Part shown: piece after piece, positions 36,419 to 45,662 of the stretch
Position numbering within the stretch: position 1 is the stretch's first letter
How the letters are laid out: each line of letters opens with the position of its first letter
Assembly: GCF_000156395.1 (NCBI RefSeq)
Contig: NZ_GG703817.1
Location: 505,409-569,408, forward strand
DNA from: Providencia rustigianii DSM 4541
Lineage (GTDB): Bacteria > Pseudomonadota > Gammaproteobacteria > Enterobacterales > Enterobacteriaceae
Reading direction: 5' to 3'
DNA: 64,000 nt
Position numbers and translations under genes: made by a program
The notes under the pieces: model-generated
Told to the model about the DNA's origin: nothing
Databases searched by the model: none
What the model saw: only the letters and a program-made list of their open reading frames with translations

Positions 36419-37270
36419 TTACTTACTATAGAAAAGATAATTAATTATCATGTCATTTATCGATGAATTCTTATTCATATACATATAGAATTTATAGCTC
36501 ATTTTTCCAAATGTATTTTCCAAGGCTATTAATGATTTATCATTAATAGCCTCATTGATTCTATTTTTAGGTAACCAAGCATAACCAACTGAATTTTTTA
36601 CCAGTGTAATTGCCGTTTCTATACTATCTACTTTAACCATCTGTATACTTTTTATTGTATCTTGAAATGAAGAAGACAATACAATCTGAGGGATATATTC
36701 AAGTTCCTGAACGACTTTATCCATTTGATGCAACTTCAGCTTATTATTAGAATCAATCACTAAAACAGCCTCAACCTCCCCTAATAAGATGGGGTTTAAT
36801 GACTCTATATAATGATGTGTAATAAGAAGATCAAAATCCTTCAATGCCATGATATTTGATTTCGTTAATAATTTCTTATCTAACTCAATATCATAGTTTT
36901 TTTTACTTTTAATTAACCCCCCAACCCTCTTAATTAATTCATCATTTTTATATAATGTATCTGTAATTATTTTAATTTTGTTATTAATGTTTTTATTGAG
37001 AAATTTAGCTGTCGTTTCTAATGAAATGGCTTTATTCGTCATCTCTCTAGATAGTTCGAGTAATTGTTCACCTTGCTTAGTCAGTATCGCTCGACGTTTT
37101 TCTAATACAAATATTTTAGTATCTAATGTTTGTTCTAATTTATTTATTGTATAGCTAATCGATGATTGTGTTTTATGTAATGCTTCCGCCGCTTGAGCAA
37201 AACCACCATAGTCTACTATTGCTTGTAAGGTAAACCATTGGTCTAACGTTGTTTTTGTTTTTTCCATCAT
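36419..37270 (-). CDS. LysR-family regulator next to the fimbrial operon
   Basis: This 283-residue protein has the LysR N-terminal winged helix-turn-helix (about 8-68, with FAQAAEALHKTQSSISYTINKLE) and a Lys/Asn-rich effector domain with weak similarity. It begins at one of two adjacent ATGs; the second has better spacing from GGAG. It lies directly upstream of the pilin gene on the same strand, so control of the fimbrial operon is likely but inferred. The coding sequence is strongly AT-rich, pointing to recent acquisition with the operon. Confidence 0.85.
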   Translation of the reverse strand: MMEKTKTTLDQWFTLQAIVDYGGFAQAAEALHKTQSSISYTINKLEQTLDTKIFVLEKRRAILTKQGEQLLELSREMTNKAISLETTAKFLNKNINNKIKIITDTLYKNDELIKRVGGLIKSKKNYDIELDKKLLTKSNIMALKDFDLLITHHYIESLNPILLGEVEAVLVIDSNNKLKLHQMDKVVQELEYIPQIVLSSSFQDTIKSIQMVKVDSIETAITLVKNSVGYAWLPKNRINEAINDKSLIALENTFGKMSYKFYMYMNKNSSINDMIINYLFYSK

Positions 37271-37408
37271 ATCTCCAAGCCAACATCCCGGATGATTTTA
37301 TTCCAAAAGAATATAACAATAAGATTTAAATATCATCTATGGGATATCGACCTTGAACCATATTTTATATTCAATTTATATTATTAATTAATACAAATAT
37401 TAATTACG

Positions 37409-37444
37409 AAAAAAAACCACGATTTATTAATATCGTGGTTTTTT
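37409..37444 (-). terminator. Intrinsic terminator after lpxM
   Basis: A 13-bp stem (37411-37423 with 37432-37444) with A- and T-runs on both sides works as a bidirectional terminator. It lies 18 nt past the lpxM stop codon. Confidence 0.9.
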
Positions 37445-37462
37445 ATTTAACAGTAATGGATG

Positions 37463-38437
37463 TTATCGATAGAGGTCTTTGCGTTGATAAGGCTCTATCT
37501 CCCCTTCTTTTCTCGTTTTTAATAATTTAAGTATCCACGTGTACTGTTCAGGATGTGGCTCAACTAAATACTCAAGCTCTTCATTCATACGGCGAGCGAT
37601 GTATGTATCATCTTGGCCATCGATATCATCCATAGGTTCACGAATATAAATATGGAGTTGGTGATTAATATGATCGTACACCGGAAACAGCGGAACAATT
37701 TTAGCCTTACAAACTTTCATTAAGCGCCCAATAGCCGGTAATGTTGCTTTATAGGTACCAAAAAAATCCACAAATTCACTATGCTCTGCTCCATGATCTT
37801 GATCAGGCAGATAGAACCCCCAGAAACCTTGCCTAACCGAGGCAATGAATGGTTTGATACCCGCTTCCCGTGAATGTAGGCGACCGCCAAAATGATAGCG
37901 GGCTTTATTCCATAAATAATCTGCAACCGGGTTTTTTTGATGGTGGAACATCGCTGCCATATTTTGGCCCATTGCTGCCAACAACATGGCAGGAGCGTCA
38001 ACCGCCCATCCATGGGGAACCATAAAAATCACATTACTTTTCTGCTCTTTCAATCGCTCAATGATCTGCATATTGTGCCACTGAGTACGTTCTAAAGTGC
38101 GTTTTGATCCTCGAATACATAATTCAGCTAGCATAACAAATGACTGTGGTGCCGTTTCAAACATCCTATCGACCAATTGCTCTCTTTGCTCTTCTGTATA
38201 TTCAGGAAAACAGTAGAGTAAATTGATTTTAGCTCGACGACGGGCACTTTTTGCCAACTTTCCGACCCATTTACCGATTTTTGCTAACATTGGATCTCGT
38301 ACTTTTACCGGAATATAAGAGAGCCCCACAAAGACCGCAGCACCTAGCCACACTCCCCAATATTTTGGTAATAAATACGATTTATGAAATGTTGGCACAT
38401 AGCCTTTTTTGCTATCGGTATCTTTTTCTTTATTCAT
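37463..38437 (-). CDS. lpxM: Lipid A biosynthesis myristoyltransferase LpxM
   Basis: LpxM adds the secondary myristoyl chain to lipid A at the inner membrane, completing the hexa-acylated form. The 324-residue protein matches E. coli LpxM (323) throughout. A membrane helix lies at about 29-46. The HxxxxD-type acyltransferase motif is visible in VPHGWAVDAPAM (near 145), and DQDHGAEHSEFVDFFGTYKATLPAIGRLMKV is family-typical in two parts. Downstream order mepM-znuA matches E. coli. Confidence 0.96.
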   Translation of the reverse strand: MNKEKDTDSKKGYVPTFHKSYLLPKYWGVWLGAAVFVGLSYIPVKVRDPMLAKIGKWVGKLAKSARRRAKINLLYCFPEYTEEQREQLVDRMFETAPQSFVMLAELCIRGSKRTLERTQWHNMQIIERLKEQKSNVIFMVPHGWAVDAPAMLLAAMGQNMAAMFHHQKNPVADYLWNKARYHFGGRLHSREAGIKPFIASVRQGFWGFYLPDQDHGAEHSEFVDFFGTYKATLPAIGRLMKVCKAKIVPLFPVYDHINHQLHIYIREPMDDIDGQDDTYIARRMNEELEYLVEPHPEQYTWILKLLKTRKEGEIEPYQRKDLYR

Positions 38438-38499
38438 CTTATACCCAAAGAATTATGGCTATCTTTCATAACCTATCAGTGTCGTTATGAAAGCATTAC

Positions 38500-38533
38500 A
38501 AAAAAAACTGGCAGACACAAGTATCTGCCAGTT
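38500..38533 (-). terminator. Intrinsic terminator after mepM
   Basis: AACTGGCAGA (38506-38515) pairs with TCTGCCAGTT (38524-38533); a T-run follows on the minus strand (complement of 38500-38507). Confidence 0.9.
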
Positions 38534-38556
38534 ATTACAATGAAAAACTAAACTTA

Positions 38557-39885
38557 TTATTTCAATTTAAGCTGAGATTTAGTCTCTTTCACAAGCTCTA
38601 AATACTCTTTACGGTCTTTACCTGATAAGCCACCAGAGCTTGGTAATTTTGCCGTTAACGGATTCACTGCTTGTTGGTTAACCCACATTTCAAAGTGCAA
38701 ATGGGGCCCTGTTGAACGCCCTGTATTACCCGATAATGCAATCCGGTCACCACGCTTAACTTTTTGACCCGGTTTTACCAATAATTGGCGTAAGTGCATA
38801 TAACGAGTCGTATATTGGCGACCATGACGAATTGCAATAAAGTTACCCGCTGCACCACTGTATTTCGCCACGATGACTTCTCCATCACCGACAGCAAGAA
38901 CCGGCGTACCTACAGGCATTGAGAAATCGACACCTTTGTGAGGAGCGACTCGCCCCGTCACAGGGTTCACTCGACGTGGATTAAAGTGGGAAGAAACTCT
39001 AAATTGTTTCACGGTTGGGAAGCGTAAGAAACCGCGTTCTAAACCATTACCTTCGCTGTCATAATAACGACCATCTTCCGCTCGGAATGCATAATAATTT
39101 TTGCCGCCGGTTTGTAAGCGAACCCCAACTAATTGGCTCTGCTCATGGGTACCATTAAGCATTTCACGACTCATTAGAACAGTAAATTTGTCGCCTTTTT
39201 TCAATTTGCTGAACTCAACTTGCCACTGGAGTGCTTTTGTCACTTCACGGCCTTCATTACGTGTTAAGCCTGCCTTGCTTATACTTTGAGCAAATGTGCC
39301 ATTAATAGAGCCAGTCATCACACTGTTAACCCAGTCACCCGTGCGAATTTCTTTAACTTCTTCAAATTTATTCGTCGCACCGATGCGTTTAAATACGCGA
39401 GTTTCACGGCGAGAGACATCCCAAGTTAAAGATTCTAACTCTCCGTCAGCCGTCAATGTCCAGCTGAGTGTTTGACCAATTTTGAGATTACGTAATGATT
39501 TATGTTGATTAGAAAGCGTTGCAACATCCCCAGCTTCAATACCAAACTGAGTTAAAATGGAAGTTAGATTATCGCCACTTGAGACAACATATTCATGAGC
39601 GAGCGGCGTGCCATCGGCTGCATCACTATCTGCATCGGCAACCCCCTCATCAGGCAACTGTTCACTGCTATCTTGAATAAGGTCATCCCCTTCAAGTTCA
39701 GTAGCAAATTGCGAAAAAGGGATGACCGTGTCAGGTGAACTGTCACTTTCGTGGTTAGCTGGTATATGAACAGGCCGCCATATTGCGACGGCCATTGTTG
39801 CGACGGTGAGTGTGCTTAACACAATCTTATGGGTTTTGGACAGCCCGCTAAAGGCTTGTACAATACCACTTACCATTTGCTGCAC
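38557..39885 (-). CDS. mepM: Murein DD-endopeptidase MepM
   Basis: MepM cleaves D-Ala-mDAP cross-links so that peptidoglycan can grow. The 442-residue protein has a membrane anchor (about 20-37), an acidic linker, a LysM-like domain (about 96-145, YVVSSGDNLTSILTQFGI), and a C-terminal M23 metallopeptidase domain with the zinc ligands in HKGVDFSMP and HLHFEMW. Translation appears to start at GTG (39885), consistent with the MQQ start of E. coli MepM. It lies between lpxM and znuA. Confidence 0.96.
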   Translation of the reverse strand: MQQMVSGIVQAFSGLSKTHKIVLSTLTVATMAVAIWRPVHIPANHESDSSPDTVIPFSQFATELEGDDLIQDSSEQLPDEGVADADSDAADGTPLAHEYVVSSGDNLTSILTQFGIEAGDVATLSNQHKSLRNLKIGQTLSWTLTADGELESLTWDVSRRETRVFKRIGATNKFEEVKEIRTGDWVNSVMTGSINGTFAQSISKAGLTRNEGREVTKALQWQVEFSKLKKGDKFTVLMSREMLNGTHEQSQLVGVRLQTGGKNYYAFRAEDGRYYDSEGNGLERGFLRFPTVKQFRVSSHFNPRRVNPVTGRVAPHKGVDFSMPVGTPVLAVGDGEVIVAKYSGAAGNFIAIRHGRQYTTRYMHLRQLLVKPGQKVKRGDRIALSGNTGRSTGPHLHFEMWVNQQAVNPLTAKLPSSGGLSGKDRKEYLELVKETKSQLKLK

Positions 39886-39905
39886 TTTAAACTATTCCTC
39901 TATTC

Positions 39906-40871
39906 TTAATTCAGGCAGCTTGCATATTGCTCTGACAATTGAGTCAGAAATTTCATGTAGCTATCTGGACCGATTGCCAGCCCACTACCGAGCGGGTCGA
40001 GAGTACCCATTTTGACTCCCGTATTTTTCGCTACACTTTCGATAACAGCAGGCCTGAATTGTGGCTCAGCAAAAACGCATTGCGCTTTATGCTCAACCAG
40101 TTGTGTTCGTATTTGATGCAATTTTTGTGCACCGGGCTGAATCTCGGGATTTATCGTAAAATGCCCCAAAGGAGCCAGCTGATAGTGTTTTTCAAAGTAG
40201 CCATAGGCATCGTGAAAAACAAAATATCCTTTATTCTTAGCCGATACTAAAATACTAGCAATTTTTTTATCGCTTTGCGCCATGTTTTCTTTGAATTTAC
40301 GAAGGTTTACGTCCAGCTTATCTTTTTGGTCAGGATAAAGCTCTACTAAACGCTCATAAATATCTAATGCTGCCAAATTTGCAATTTCTGGTGATAACCA
40401 AATGTGCATATTATACTCACCATGGTGATGATGACCGTGATCCTCATCATGGTTAGCTTCGCTAGCATGTTCGTGGCTTTCTTCCTCCTCGTGAGCTTCT
40501 GACATTAATAATGAATGAATATTTTTCTGTTCAGCCAATGCCAGACGTTTATTCTGTGGTAACGTACTGATTGGCTTTTCTAAAAACATTTCTAGTTCCG
40601 GTCCTACCCAGACAAACAAATCTGCCTGTTTAATTTTTTTTAAATCTGATGGTTTCAGTGCATAATCATGTGGTGAAGCACCATCAGGTAATAAGACTTG
40701 CGTTCCAGTCACACCATCCGCAATGCCTGCTGCGATAAATGCTAAAGGACGGATAGATGCCACTACATCAGCATTTGCCATCGGTAATAAAGTTGTTGTT
40801 AATACAGTGGCTACAGCAGCTTTGCAGAGGAATTTACGGGCAATAAATTTCGTTTTGTGTATCATGAACAT
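39906..40871 (-). CDS. znuA: Zinc ABC transporter periplasmic binding protein ZnuA
   Basis: ZnuA captures Zn2+ in the periplasm and passes it to ZnuBC. The 321-residue protein has a signal peptide (about 1-34), the first zinc-ligand His in DGASPHDYAL (near 67), and a His/Glu/Asp-rich flexible loop (about 123-153, HDEDHGHHHHGEYNMH) typical of zinc-specific members. It is divergent from znuCB across a 68-bp gap with a Zur palindrome. The ATG could also be the one two codons later. Confidence 0.96.
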   Translation of the reverse strand: MFMIHKTKFIARKFLCKAAVATVLTTTLLPMANADVVASIRPLAFIAAGIADGVTGTQVLLPDGASPHDYALKPSDLKKIKQADLFVWVGPELEMFLEKPISTLPQNKRLALAEQKNIHSLLMSEAHEEEESHEHASEANHDEDHGHHHHGEYNMHIWLSPEIANLAALDIYERLVELYPDQKDKLDVNLRKFKENMAQSDKKIASILVSAKNKGYFVFHDAYGYFEKHYQLAPLGHFTINPEIQPGAQKLHQIRTQLVEHKAQCVFAEPQFRPAVIESVAKNTGVKMGTLDPLGSGLAIGPDSYMKFLTQLSEQYASCLN

Positions 40872-40894
40872 TTTTCCGTGATCTTAATTTCAAA

Positions 40895-40911
40895 ATGTTA
40901 TAATATAACAT
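40895..40911. promoter_or_regulatory. Zur operator between znuA and znuC
   Basis: ATGTTATAATATAACAT is a perfect 17-bp palindrome in the divergent promoter gap and matches the core of the enterobacterial Zur box (GTTATANTATAAC). One operator would control both znuA and znuCB by zinc. Confidence 0.88.
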
Positions 40912-40939
40912 AACTTGATTTCTGCAAGATATTTCCTAT

Positions 40940-41707
40940 ATGCAACCATTATTATCTTTAAATAAAATATCTGTCTCTTTTGGCGATAAAGTCGTTTTAA
41001 ACGATGTCTCCTTTACTCTCAATAAAGGCGAAATCTTAACGCTTTTAGGTCCCAATGGCGCTGGAAAATCCACAATTGTGCGCGTCGTTTTGGGGCTATT
41101 AGCACCTACGTCAGGCGTCGTAGATAGAGCGTCATCTTTGTCTATCGGTTATGTACCGCAAAAACTCCACTTGGATACCACTCTACCTTTAACCGTAAAA
41201 CGGTTTATGATGCTTAAACAAGGTGTCCGCTCAGAACATTTATTACCTGCACTTGAACGCGTTAAAGCCACTCATTTAATTGGTCAGCCAATGCAAAAAT
41301 TATCCGGAGGCGAAACTCAACGCGTTCTTCTTGCTCGTGCCCTTCTCAATAAACCTGACTTACTTGTTCTCGATGAACCCGCTCAAGGGGTGGATATCAA
41401 CGGGCAAGTTGCTCTGTATGATTTAATCAACCAACTTAGAACCGAACTTGGTTGCGCGGTTCTTATGGTTTCCCACGACCTTCACCTAGTCATGGCAAAA
41501 ACTGATCAAGTCTTGTGCATTAATGGGCATATTTGCTGCTCTGGAGCACCCGATGTCGTCTCCAATCACCCAGAATTTGTCGCTATGTTCGGCTATCGTG
41601 GAGCCCAACAGCTTGGGGTATACCGCCACCAGCACAATCATCAACATGATTTAGAAGGTAACGTGATTTTATCCCATCAACATAGCAAGGATTGCCGCCA
41701 TGATTGA
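40940..41707 (+). CDS. znuC: Zinc ABC transporter ATPase ZnuC
   Basis: ZnuC powers zinc import through ZnuB. The 255-residue protein has Walker [10 protein letters not shown] (near 37-45), the ABC signature [15 protein letters not shown] (near 118-132) and Walker [11 protein letters not shown] (near 141-150). A His-rich tail (HQHNHQHD, near 234-241) could sense or hold zinc, as in other ZnuC proteins. It overlaps znuB by 8 nt. Confidence 0.97.
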   Translation: MQPLLSLNKISVSFGDKVVLNDVSFTLNKGEILTLLGPNGAGKSTIVRVVLGLLAPTSGVVDRASSLSIGYVPQKLHLDTTLPLTVKRFMMLKQGVRSEHLLPALERVKATHLIGQPMQKLSGGETQRVLLARALLNKPDLLVLDEPAQGVDINGQVALYDLINQLRTELGCAVLMVSHDLHLVMAKTDQVLCINGHICCSGAPDVVSNHPEFVAMFGYRGAQQLGVYRHQHNHQHDLEGNVILSHQHSKDCRHD

Positions 41708-42485
41708 GTTATTGTTACCTGGATGGATTGCAGGTATGTTACTCGCCATCGCTGCGGGCCCACTTGGCTCATTTGTTGTTTGGCGTCGAATGTCCTATTT
41801 TGGTGACACTCTCGCTCATGCCTCTCTATTAGGCGTTGCATTCGGTTTGTTACTGAACATTAATCCATTCTATGCCGTTATCGCCGTCACATTACTGTTA
41901 GCATTGATTTTAGTGTGGTTAGAAAAACGTCCACAACTGGCGGTCGATACCCTACTCGGCATTATGGCTCACAGCTCACTCTCATTAGGCCTAGTTGTTG
42001 TTAGCTTAATGGCGAATGTCCGTGTTGACCTTATGGCATATTTATTTGGTGACTTACTATCAGTAACTTACGAAGATATTATAACGATTTTGATTGGCGT
42101 TGTTGTCGTTTGTGGGTTGCTTTTTTATCGTTGGCGGGCACTTTTATCAATGACGGTCAGTGCTGAACTGGCTTTTGTAGACGGAATAAACCTACAACGC
42201 TCTCGCCTATTATTAATGATGGTGACCGCATTAACGATCGGTATTGCCATGAAATTTGTTGGCGCCTTGATTATTACGTCTCTATTAATCATTCCCGCCG
42301 CGACTGCAAGACGTTTTGCTAGAACACCGGAACAAATGGCGTTAATTGCAGTATTGATTGGAATGGTATCAGTAACCGGTGGCTTAACCTTATCTGCATT
42401 TTACGATACACCAGCCGGTCCCTCTGTTGTATTAACATCAGCAATCTTATTCGTATTAAGTCTTTGCGTGAAAACTAAAAATTAA
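41700..42485 (+). CDS. znuB: Zinc ABC transporter permease ZnuB
   Basis: ZnuB is the inner-membrane permease of the high-affinity zinc importer. The 261-residue protein is almost wholly hydrophobic, with about seven or eight helices, and shows the family blocks [18 protein letters not shown] (near 32-49) and [19 protein letters not shown] (near 182-200). It is translationally coupled to znuC and followed by a strong terminator. Confidence 0.96.
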   Translation: MIELLLPGWIAGMLLAIAAGPLGSFVVWRRMSYFGDTLAHASLLGVAFGLLLNINPFYAVIAVTLLLALILVWLEKRPQLAVDTLLGIMAHSSLSLGLVVVSLMANVRVDLMAYLFGDLLSVTYEDIITILIGVVVVCGLLFYRWRALLSMTVSAELAFVDGINLQRSRLLLMMVTALTIGIAMKFVGALIITSLLIIPAATARRFARTPEQMALIAVLIGMVSVTGGLTLSAFYDTPAGPSVVLTSAILFVLSLCVKTKN

Positions 42486-42509
42486 TATTTACAGACGCCT
42501 ACAACACCC

Positions 42510-42540
42510 AGCCCTAATTGTTTTAAATTAGGGCTTTTTT
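42510..42540 (+). terminator. Intrinsic terminator after znuB
   Basis: AGCCCTAATT (42510-42519) pairs with AATTAGGGCT (42526-42535) followed by TTTTTT. Confidence 0.93.
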
Positions 42541-42658
42541 GTCCATGTTACATTAATGAAAAATCATATTGCCATCACTATTTTCGTACTATTCTGTCGC
42601 ATTTCCCGCCATACATCGCCATACTTATAGCCTAATATGGATTGATTGGATTATTGAT

Positions 42659-43120
42659 ATGTATAAGAAAATTGCCGTTTGTTTAGCACTAGGATTATTT
42701 ACTGCATCTGCTAGTGCAGTTGAATATACTTGCCAGCTAGAAAATAACAAAACGGTCAGCGTCGTCGTTGAGACAGGAAAAGTGCCTGTTTATCGCTATG
42801 GGACTTTAGGTAAAACTGAAATAACACTTCCAATCAATGCGAAAGGGCAAGAATCTATTTATGTAGGGCAAGGAACATTCAGCGCTGGTGGCTCGATATA
42901 TATCCGTTTCCAAAATGGACCATTTAGCTATTTGCTTTATGATGGGGAAGGTAGGGGCTGGTATTTTCAGGGGATTGCTGTTTATAAAAACGGTAAGCTG
43001 GTTAATAAGAAATCGTGCAAACCTGACTCTAATTTAAATCTGTATAGCCTGCTAGACTACGGTATTCCAACTGATCCTGATGAAGATGGACCTTATACTT
43101 TCGATCCAAATTCAAATTAA
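42659..43120 (+). CDS. Secreted or periplasmic protein of unknown function
   Basis: This 153-residue protein has a clean Sec signal peptide (MYKKIAVCLALGLFTASASA, cleavage after residue 20). The mature protein has two Cys (near 25 and 120), many Gly and Tyr, and an acidic tail ending PDEDGPYTFDPNSN. I do not recognise the family. The open frame extends upstream to 42569, but the ATG at 42659 is preferred because it starts the signal peptide. It is absent from this position in E. coli, between znuB and ruvB. Confidence 0.7.
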   Translation: MYKKIAVCLALGLFTASASAVEYTCQLENNKTVSVVVETGKVPVYRYGTLGKTEITLPINAKGQESIYVGQGTFSAGGSIYIRFQNGPFSYLLYDGEGRGWYFQGIAVYKNGKLVNKKSCKPDSNLNLYSLLDYGIPTDPDEDGPYTFDPNSN

Positions 43121-43131
43121 TATTTAATTAA

Positions 43132-43153
43132 TCCCCCTTCCCAATAAGGGGGA
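43132..43153. terminator. Bidirectional hairpin between the secreted-protein gene and ruvB
   Basis: CCCCCTT (43133-43139) pairs with AAGGGGG (43146-43152). It lies between two convergent genes, 6 nt from the ruvB stop. Confidence 0.65.
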
Positions 43154-43159
43154 ATAAAC

Positions 43160-44170
43160 TTAAATCTCTTTGGGTTTTAAACCAAAATGGGAATATGCAT
43201 GAGCTGTTGCCATACGCCCCCTAGGTGTCCGTTGAATAAACCCTTGTTGGATCAAATAAGGCTCAAGAACATCTTCAATGGTTTCTCGCTCCTCACCAAT
43301 CGCTGCGGCAAGGTTATCTACCCCCACAGGCCCACCCATAAATTTATCAATGATTGCTACCAATAATTTGCGGTCAAGATAATCAAAACCTGCGGCATCC
43401 ACATTGAGCATATCCAGCGCTTTATTTGCCATGGCTTCATCAATGGTTCCATCACCCTTAACTTGAGCAAAATCGCGTACACGGCGCAGTAATCGGTTAG
43501 TGATCCTCGGCGTGCCTCGAGAGCGCATCGCAACTTGTAATGCCCCCTCTTCCGTAATTTCCAGCCCCATATATTGGGCGCTACGTTTCACAATATGCTG
43601 CAAATCGTCAACTTGATAAAACTCTAAGCGTTGGACAATACCAAATCGGTCACGTAATGGAGATGTTAAGGAACCCGCTCGGGTAGTTGCACCGATCAAC
43701 GTAAATGGCGGCAAGTCAATCTTGATGGAACGAGCTGCGGGGCCCTCACCAATCATGATATCCAATTGATAATCTTCCATCGCAGGATATAAAATCTCTT
43801 CTACGACCGGAGAGAGACGATGAATTTCATCAATAAATAGCACATCATGAGGCTCTAGGTTAGTCAGCATCGCAGCTAGATCCCCTGCTTTTTCCAAAAC
43901 AGGCCCCGATGTTGTACGAAGATTTACCCCAAGTTCATTAGCAACAATGCCTGCTAGGGTTGTTTTCCCTAATCCTGGAGGGCCAAAAATTAACAGGTGG
44001 TCAAGCGCATCGCCACGCATTTTGGCAGCCTGAATGAATATTTCCATCTGATCTTTGACTTGCGGCTGCCCAATATACTCAGCAAGTAGTTTCGGGCGGA
44101 TCGCGCGATCGATAGCTTCTTCTTCAGAATGCAGCACTTCTGCGGTAATTAGGCGATCGGCTTCAATCAT
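43160..44170 (-). CDS. ruvB: Holliday junction branch-migration ATPase RuvB
   Basis: RuvB is the hexameric AAA+ motor that drives branch migration with RuvA. The 336-residue protein has Walker [10 protein letters not shown] (near 62-70), Walker B FIDEIH (near 111-116), sensor 1 GATTRAG, and a C-terminal winged helix (about 255-336) ending [13 protein letters not shown]. Length equals E. coli RuvB. It is 16 nt downstream of ruvA. Confidence 0.98.
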   Translation of the reverse strand: MIEADRLITAEVLHSEEEAIDRAIRPKLLAEYIGQPQVKDQMEIFIQAAKMRGDALDHLLIFGPPGLGKTTLAGIVANELGVNLRTTSGPVLEKAGDLAAMLTNLEPHDVLFIDEIHRLSPVVEEILYPAMEDYQLDIMIGEGPAARSIKIDLPPFTLIGATTRAGSLTSPLRDRFGIVQRLEFYQVDDLQHIVKRSAQYMGLEITEEGALQVAMRSRGTPRITNRLLRRVRDFAQVKGDGTIDEAMANKALDMLNVDAAGFDYLDRKLLVAIIDKFMGGPVGVDNLAAAIGEERETIEDVLEPYLIQQGFIQRTPRGRMATAHAYSHFGLKPKEI

Positions 44171-44186
44171 CGTAATAGTCTCTTAA

Positions 44187-44804
44187 TCAAAGTGCCGCAC
44201 GTAAGGCGTCACGGATCAGGGTTTCGGAATCACTATCTGGTTTGGCAACTTTACTCACCATTCGGCTAGCCTCTTGCGGTTTATAACCCAGAGCAATTAA
44301 TGCTGCTGCGGCTTCCGCTTCAATATCAGCTTGGCTTGGACCTTTGCTCTTCACGCTTGGCAAATCAATGTCACTTATAGGGTTGAACAAGTCACCATTT
44401 AATCCTTTGAAACGATCTTTCATTTCAACAACTAAACGTTCAGCCGTTTTCTTACCAATACCCGGTAATTTAACTAATGAGGAAATAGCTTCCTGCTCAA
44501 TCGCCGATACAAATTGCTGAGCAGACATACCGGATAAAATGGCTAATGCCAGTTTGGGGCCAACGCCATTGACCTTAATTAATTCTTTAAATAGTGCGCG
44601 CTCTTGTTTGTCATTAAAGCCATACAGAAGCTGGGCATCTTCTCTCACGACAAAATGCGTAAAAACAATCGCTTCTTGACCAATGTCGGGTAATTCATAG
44701 AAACAGGTCATTGGCATATGAACTTCATAACCAACACCTTGAAGTTCTAATAAAACAATGGGAGGTTGCTTTTCTAATACGATGCCACGTAGACGACCAA
44801 TCAC
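44187..44804 (-). CDS. ruvA: Holliday junction DNA-binding protein RuvA
   Basis: RuvA tetramers hold the Holliday junction in a square-planar form for RuvB. The 205-residue protein has an OB-fold domain (1-63), two helix-hairpin-helix motifs ([16 protein letters not shown] near 73 and [16 protein letters not shown] near 108), an acidic pin region and a C-terminal RuvB-binding domain (about 157-205). The start codon is GTG, as in E. coli. It heads the SOS-controlled ruvAB unit. Confidence 0.97.
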   Translation of the reverse strand: MIGRLRGIVLEKQPPIVLLELQGVGYEVHMPMTCFYELPDIGQEAIVFTHFVVREDAQLLYGFNDKQERALFKELIKVNGVGPKLALAILSGMSAQQFVSAIEQEAISSLVKLPGIGKKTAERLVVEMKDRFKGLNGDLFNPISDIDLPSVKSKGPSQADIEAEAAAALIALGYKPQEASRMVSKVAKPDSDSETLIRDALRAAL

Positions 44805-44833
44805 GTTGATACCCTCAAATTAAATGACTGAAC

Positions 44834-44857
44834 CGAGATGAATAAATCTCGTTTTTT
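44834..44857 (+). terminator. Plus-strand terminator-like hairpin in the ruvC-ruvA gap
   Basis: CGAGAT (44834-44839) pairs with ATCTCG (44846-44851), followed by TTTTTT on the plus strand. No plus-strand gene ends here, so it may stop antisense transcription, or it may simply be chance. Confidence 0.45.
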
Positions 44858-44885
44858 CATAACGCTGTTTATACCACAAAAAAAG

Positions 44886-44901
44886 CTGGATGCATATCCA
44901 G
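44886..44901 (-). promoter_or_regulatory. LexA (SOS) operator of ruvAB
   Basis: CTGGATGCATATCCAG has the CTGG-N8-CCAG form and is nearly the same as the known E. coli ruvA SOS box. It lies 82 nt upstream of ruvA, in the gap after ruvC. The same dyad is followed on the minus strand by seven T residues (complement of 44878-44884), so it can also act as an intrinsic terminator for ruvC. Confidence 0.85.
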
Positions 44902-44904
44902 TCT

Positions 44905-45426
44905 TCATCTTAATCTTCCGCGGGTCAATACGAGGCGAGGATCCCCAACCTTCAATAAGTTTTGATTAAAATGGCAATGAGTGATGGCAATCGCTAATGC
45001 GTCTGCCGCATCAGCTTGTGGACTCGCTGATAATTTTAGAATCGATTTAACCATGTGCTGAACTTGGCTTTTCTCCGCAGCTCCCGTTCCCACTACTGTC
45101 TGCTTTACTTGACGTGCAGCATATTCAAACACCGGGATATTTTGATTGGCCGCAGCAACAATGGCAACCCCACGAGCTTGCCCCAGTTTCAATGCAGAAT
45201 CCGCATTTTTTGCCATAAAAACTTGTTCAATGGATAAAACATCGGGTTGATACTGGGTGATAATTTCCGAGACTCCCGCATAGATACGTTGCAGACGGCT
45301 TGGTAAATCATCAACTTGAGTACGAATACACCCACTTCCCAAATACAGTAGCTGCCTACCTTGCTGGCGAATAACACCGTACCCTGTGATCCGTGAACCA
45401 GGGTCAATACCCAGAATGATCGCCAT
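44905..45426 (-). CDS. ruvC: Holliday junction resolvase RuvC
   Basis: RuvC cuts Holliday junctions symmetrically. With the ATG at 45426 the protein has 173 residues, the E. coli length, and begins [17 protein letters not shown] with the catalytic Asp7. The other acids are visible in [10 protein letters not shown] (near 66) and [13 protein letters not shown] (near 138-141). The open frame extends 8 codons upstream without family support. It is separated from ruvAB by about 100 nt that contains the SOS operator. Confidence 0.97.
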   Translation of the reverse strand: MAIILGIDPGSRITGYGVIRQQGRQLLYLGSGCIRTQVDDLPSRLQRIYAGVSEIITQYQPDVLSIEQVFMAKNADSALKLGQARGVAIVAAANQNIPVFEYAARQVKQTVVGTGAAEKSQVQHMVKSILKLSASPQADAADALAIAITHCHFNQNLLKVGDPRLVLTRGRLR

Positions 45427-45611
45427 ATAAAACCTATAATTGTTCTTCATTAATATTCATATCATCTTATCCCCATCTAATTTTCACCACAATCCAATCT
45501 TGAGAGATAGCAGAGGCTAACCACACTGCGAGAGGAAAAATGAACAAATAGAGACCATTGCTACCAATAACTATAGCAAATAAAAGAGAAAATGAGGATT
45601 GAGAGGCGTTA

Positions 45612-45643
45612 GAGAAAACAGGCTGGGGTCAGCCTGCTTTCTC
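45612..45643 (-). terminator. Hairpin downstream of yebC
   Basis: GAGAAA (45612-45617) and CAGGCT (45619-45624) pair with AGCCTG (45631-45636) and TTTCTC (45638-45643), interrupted by one mismatch. It lies 20 nt after the yebC stop; no strong T-run follows. Confidence 0.55.
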
Positions 45644-45662
45644 TACGCAGACATCGTCTTAA

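Noticed and set aside
37409-37444. Possible CRISPR-like or transposon end because of the long A/T-rich stem
   Set aside because: It is a single hairpin positioned as the lpxM terminator, with no repeats or transposase nearby.
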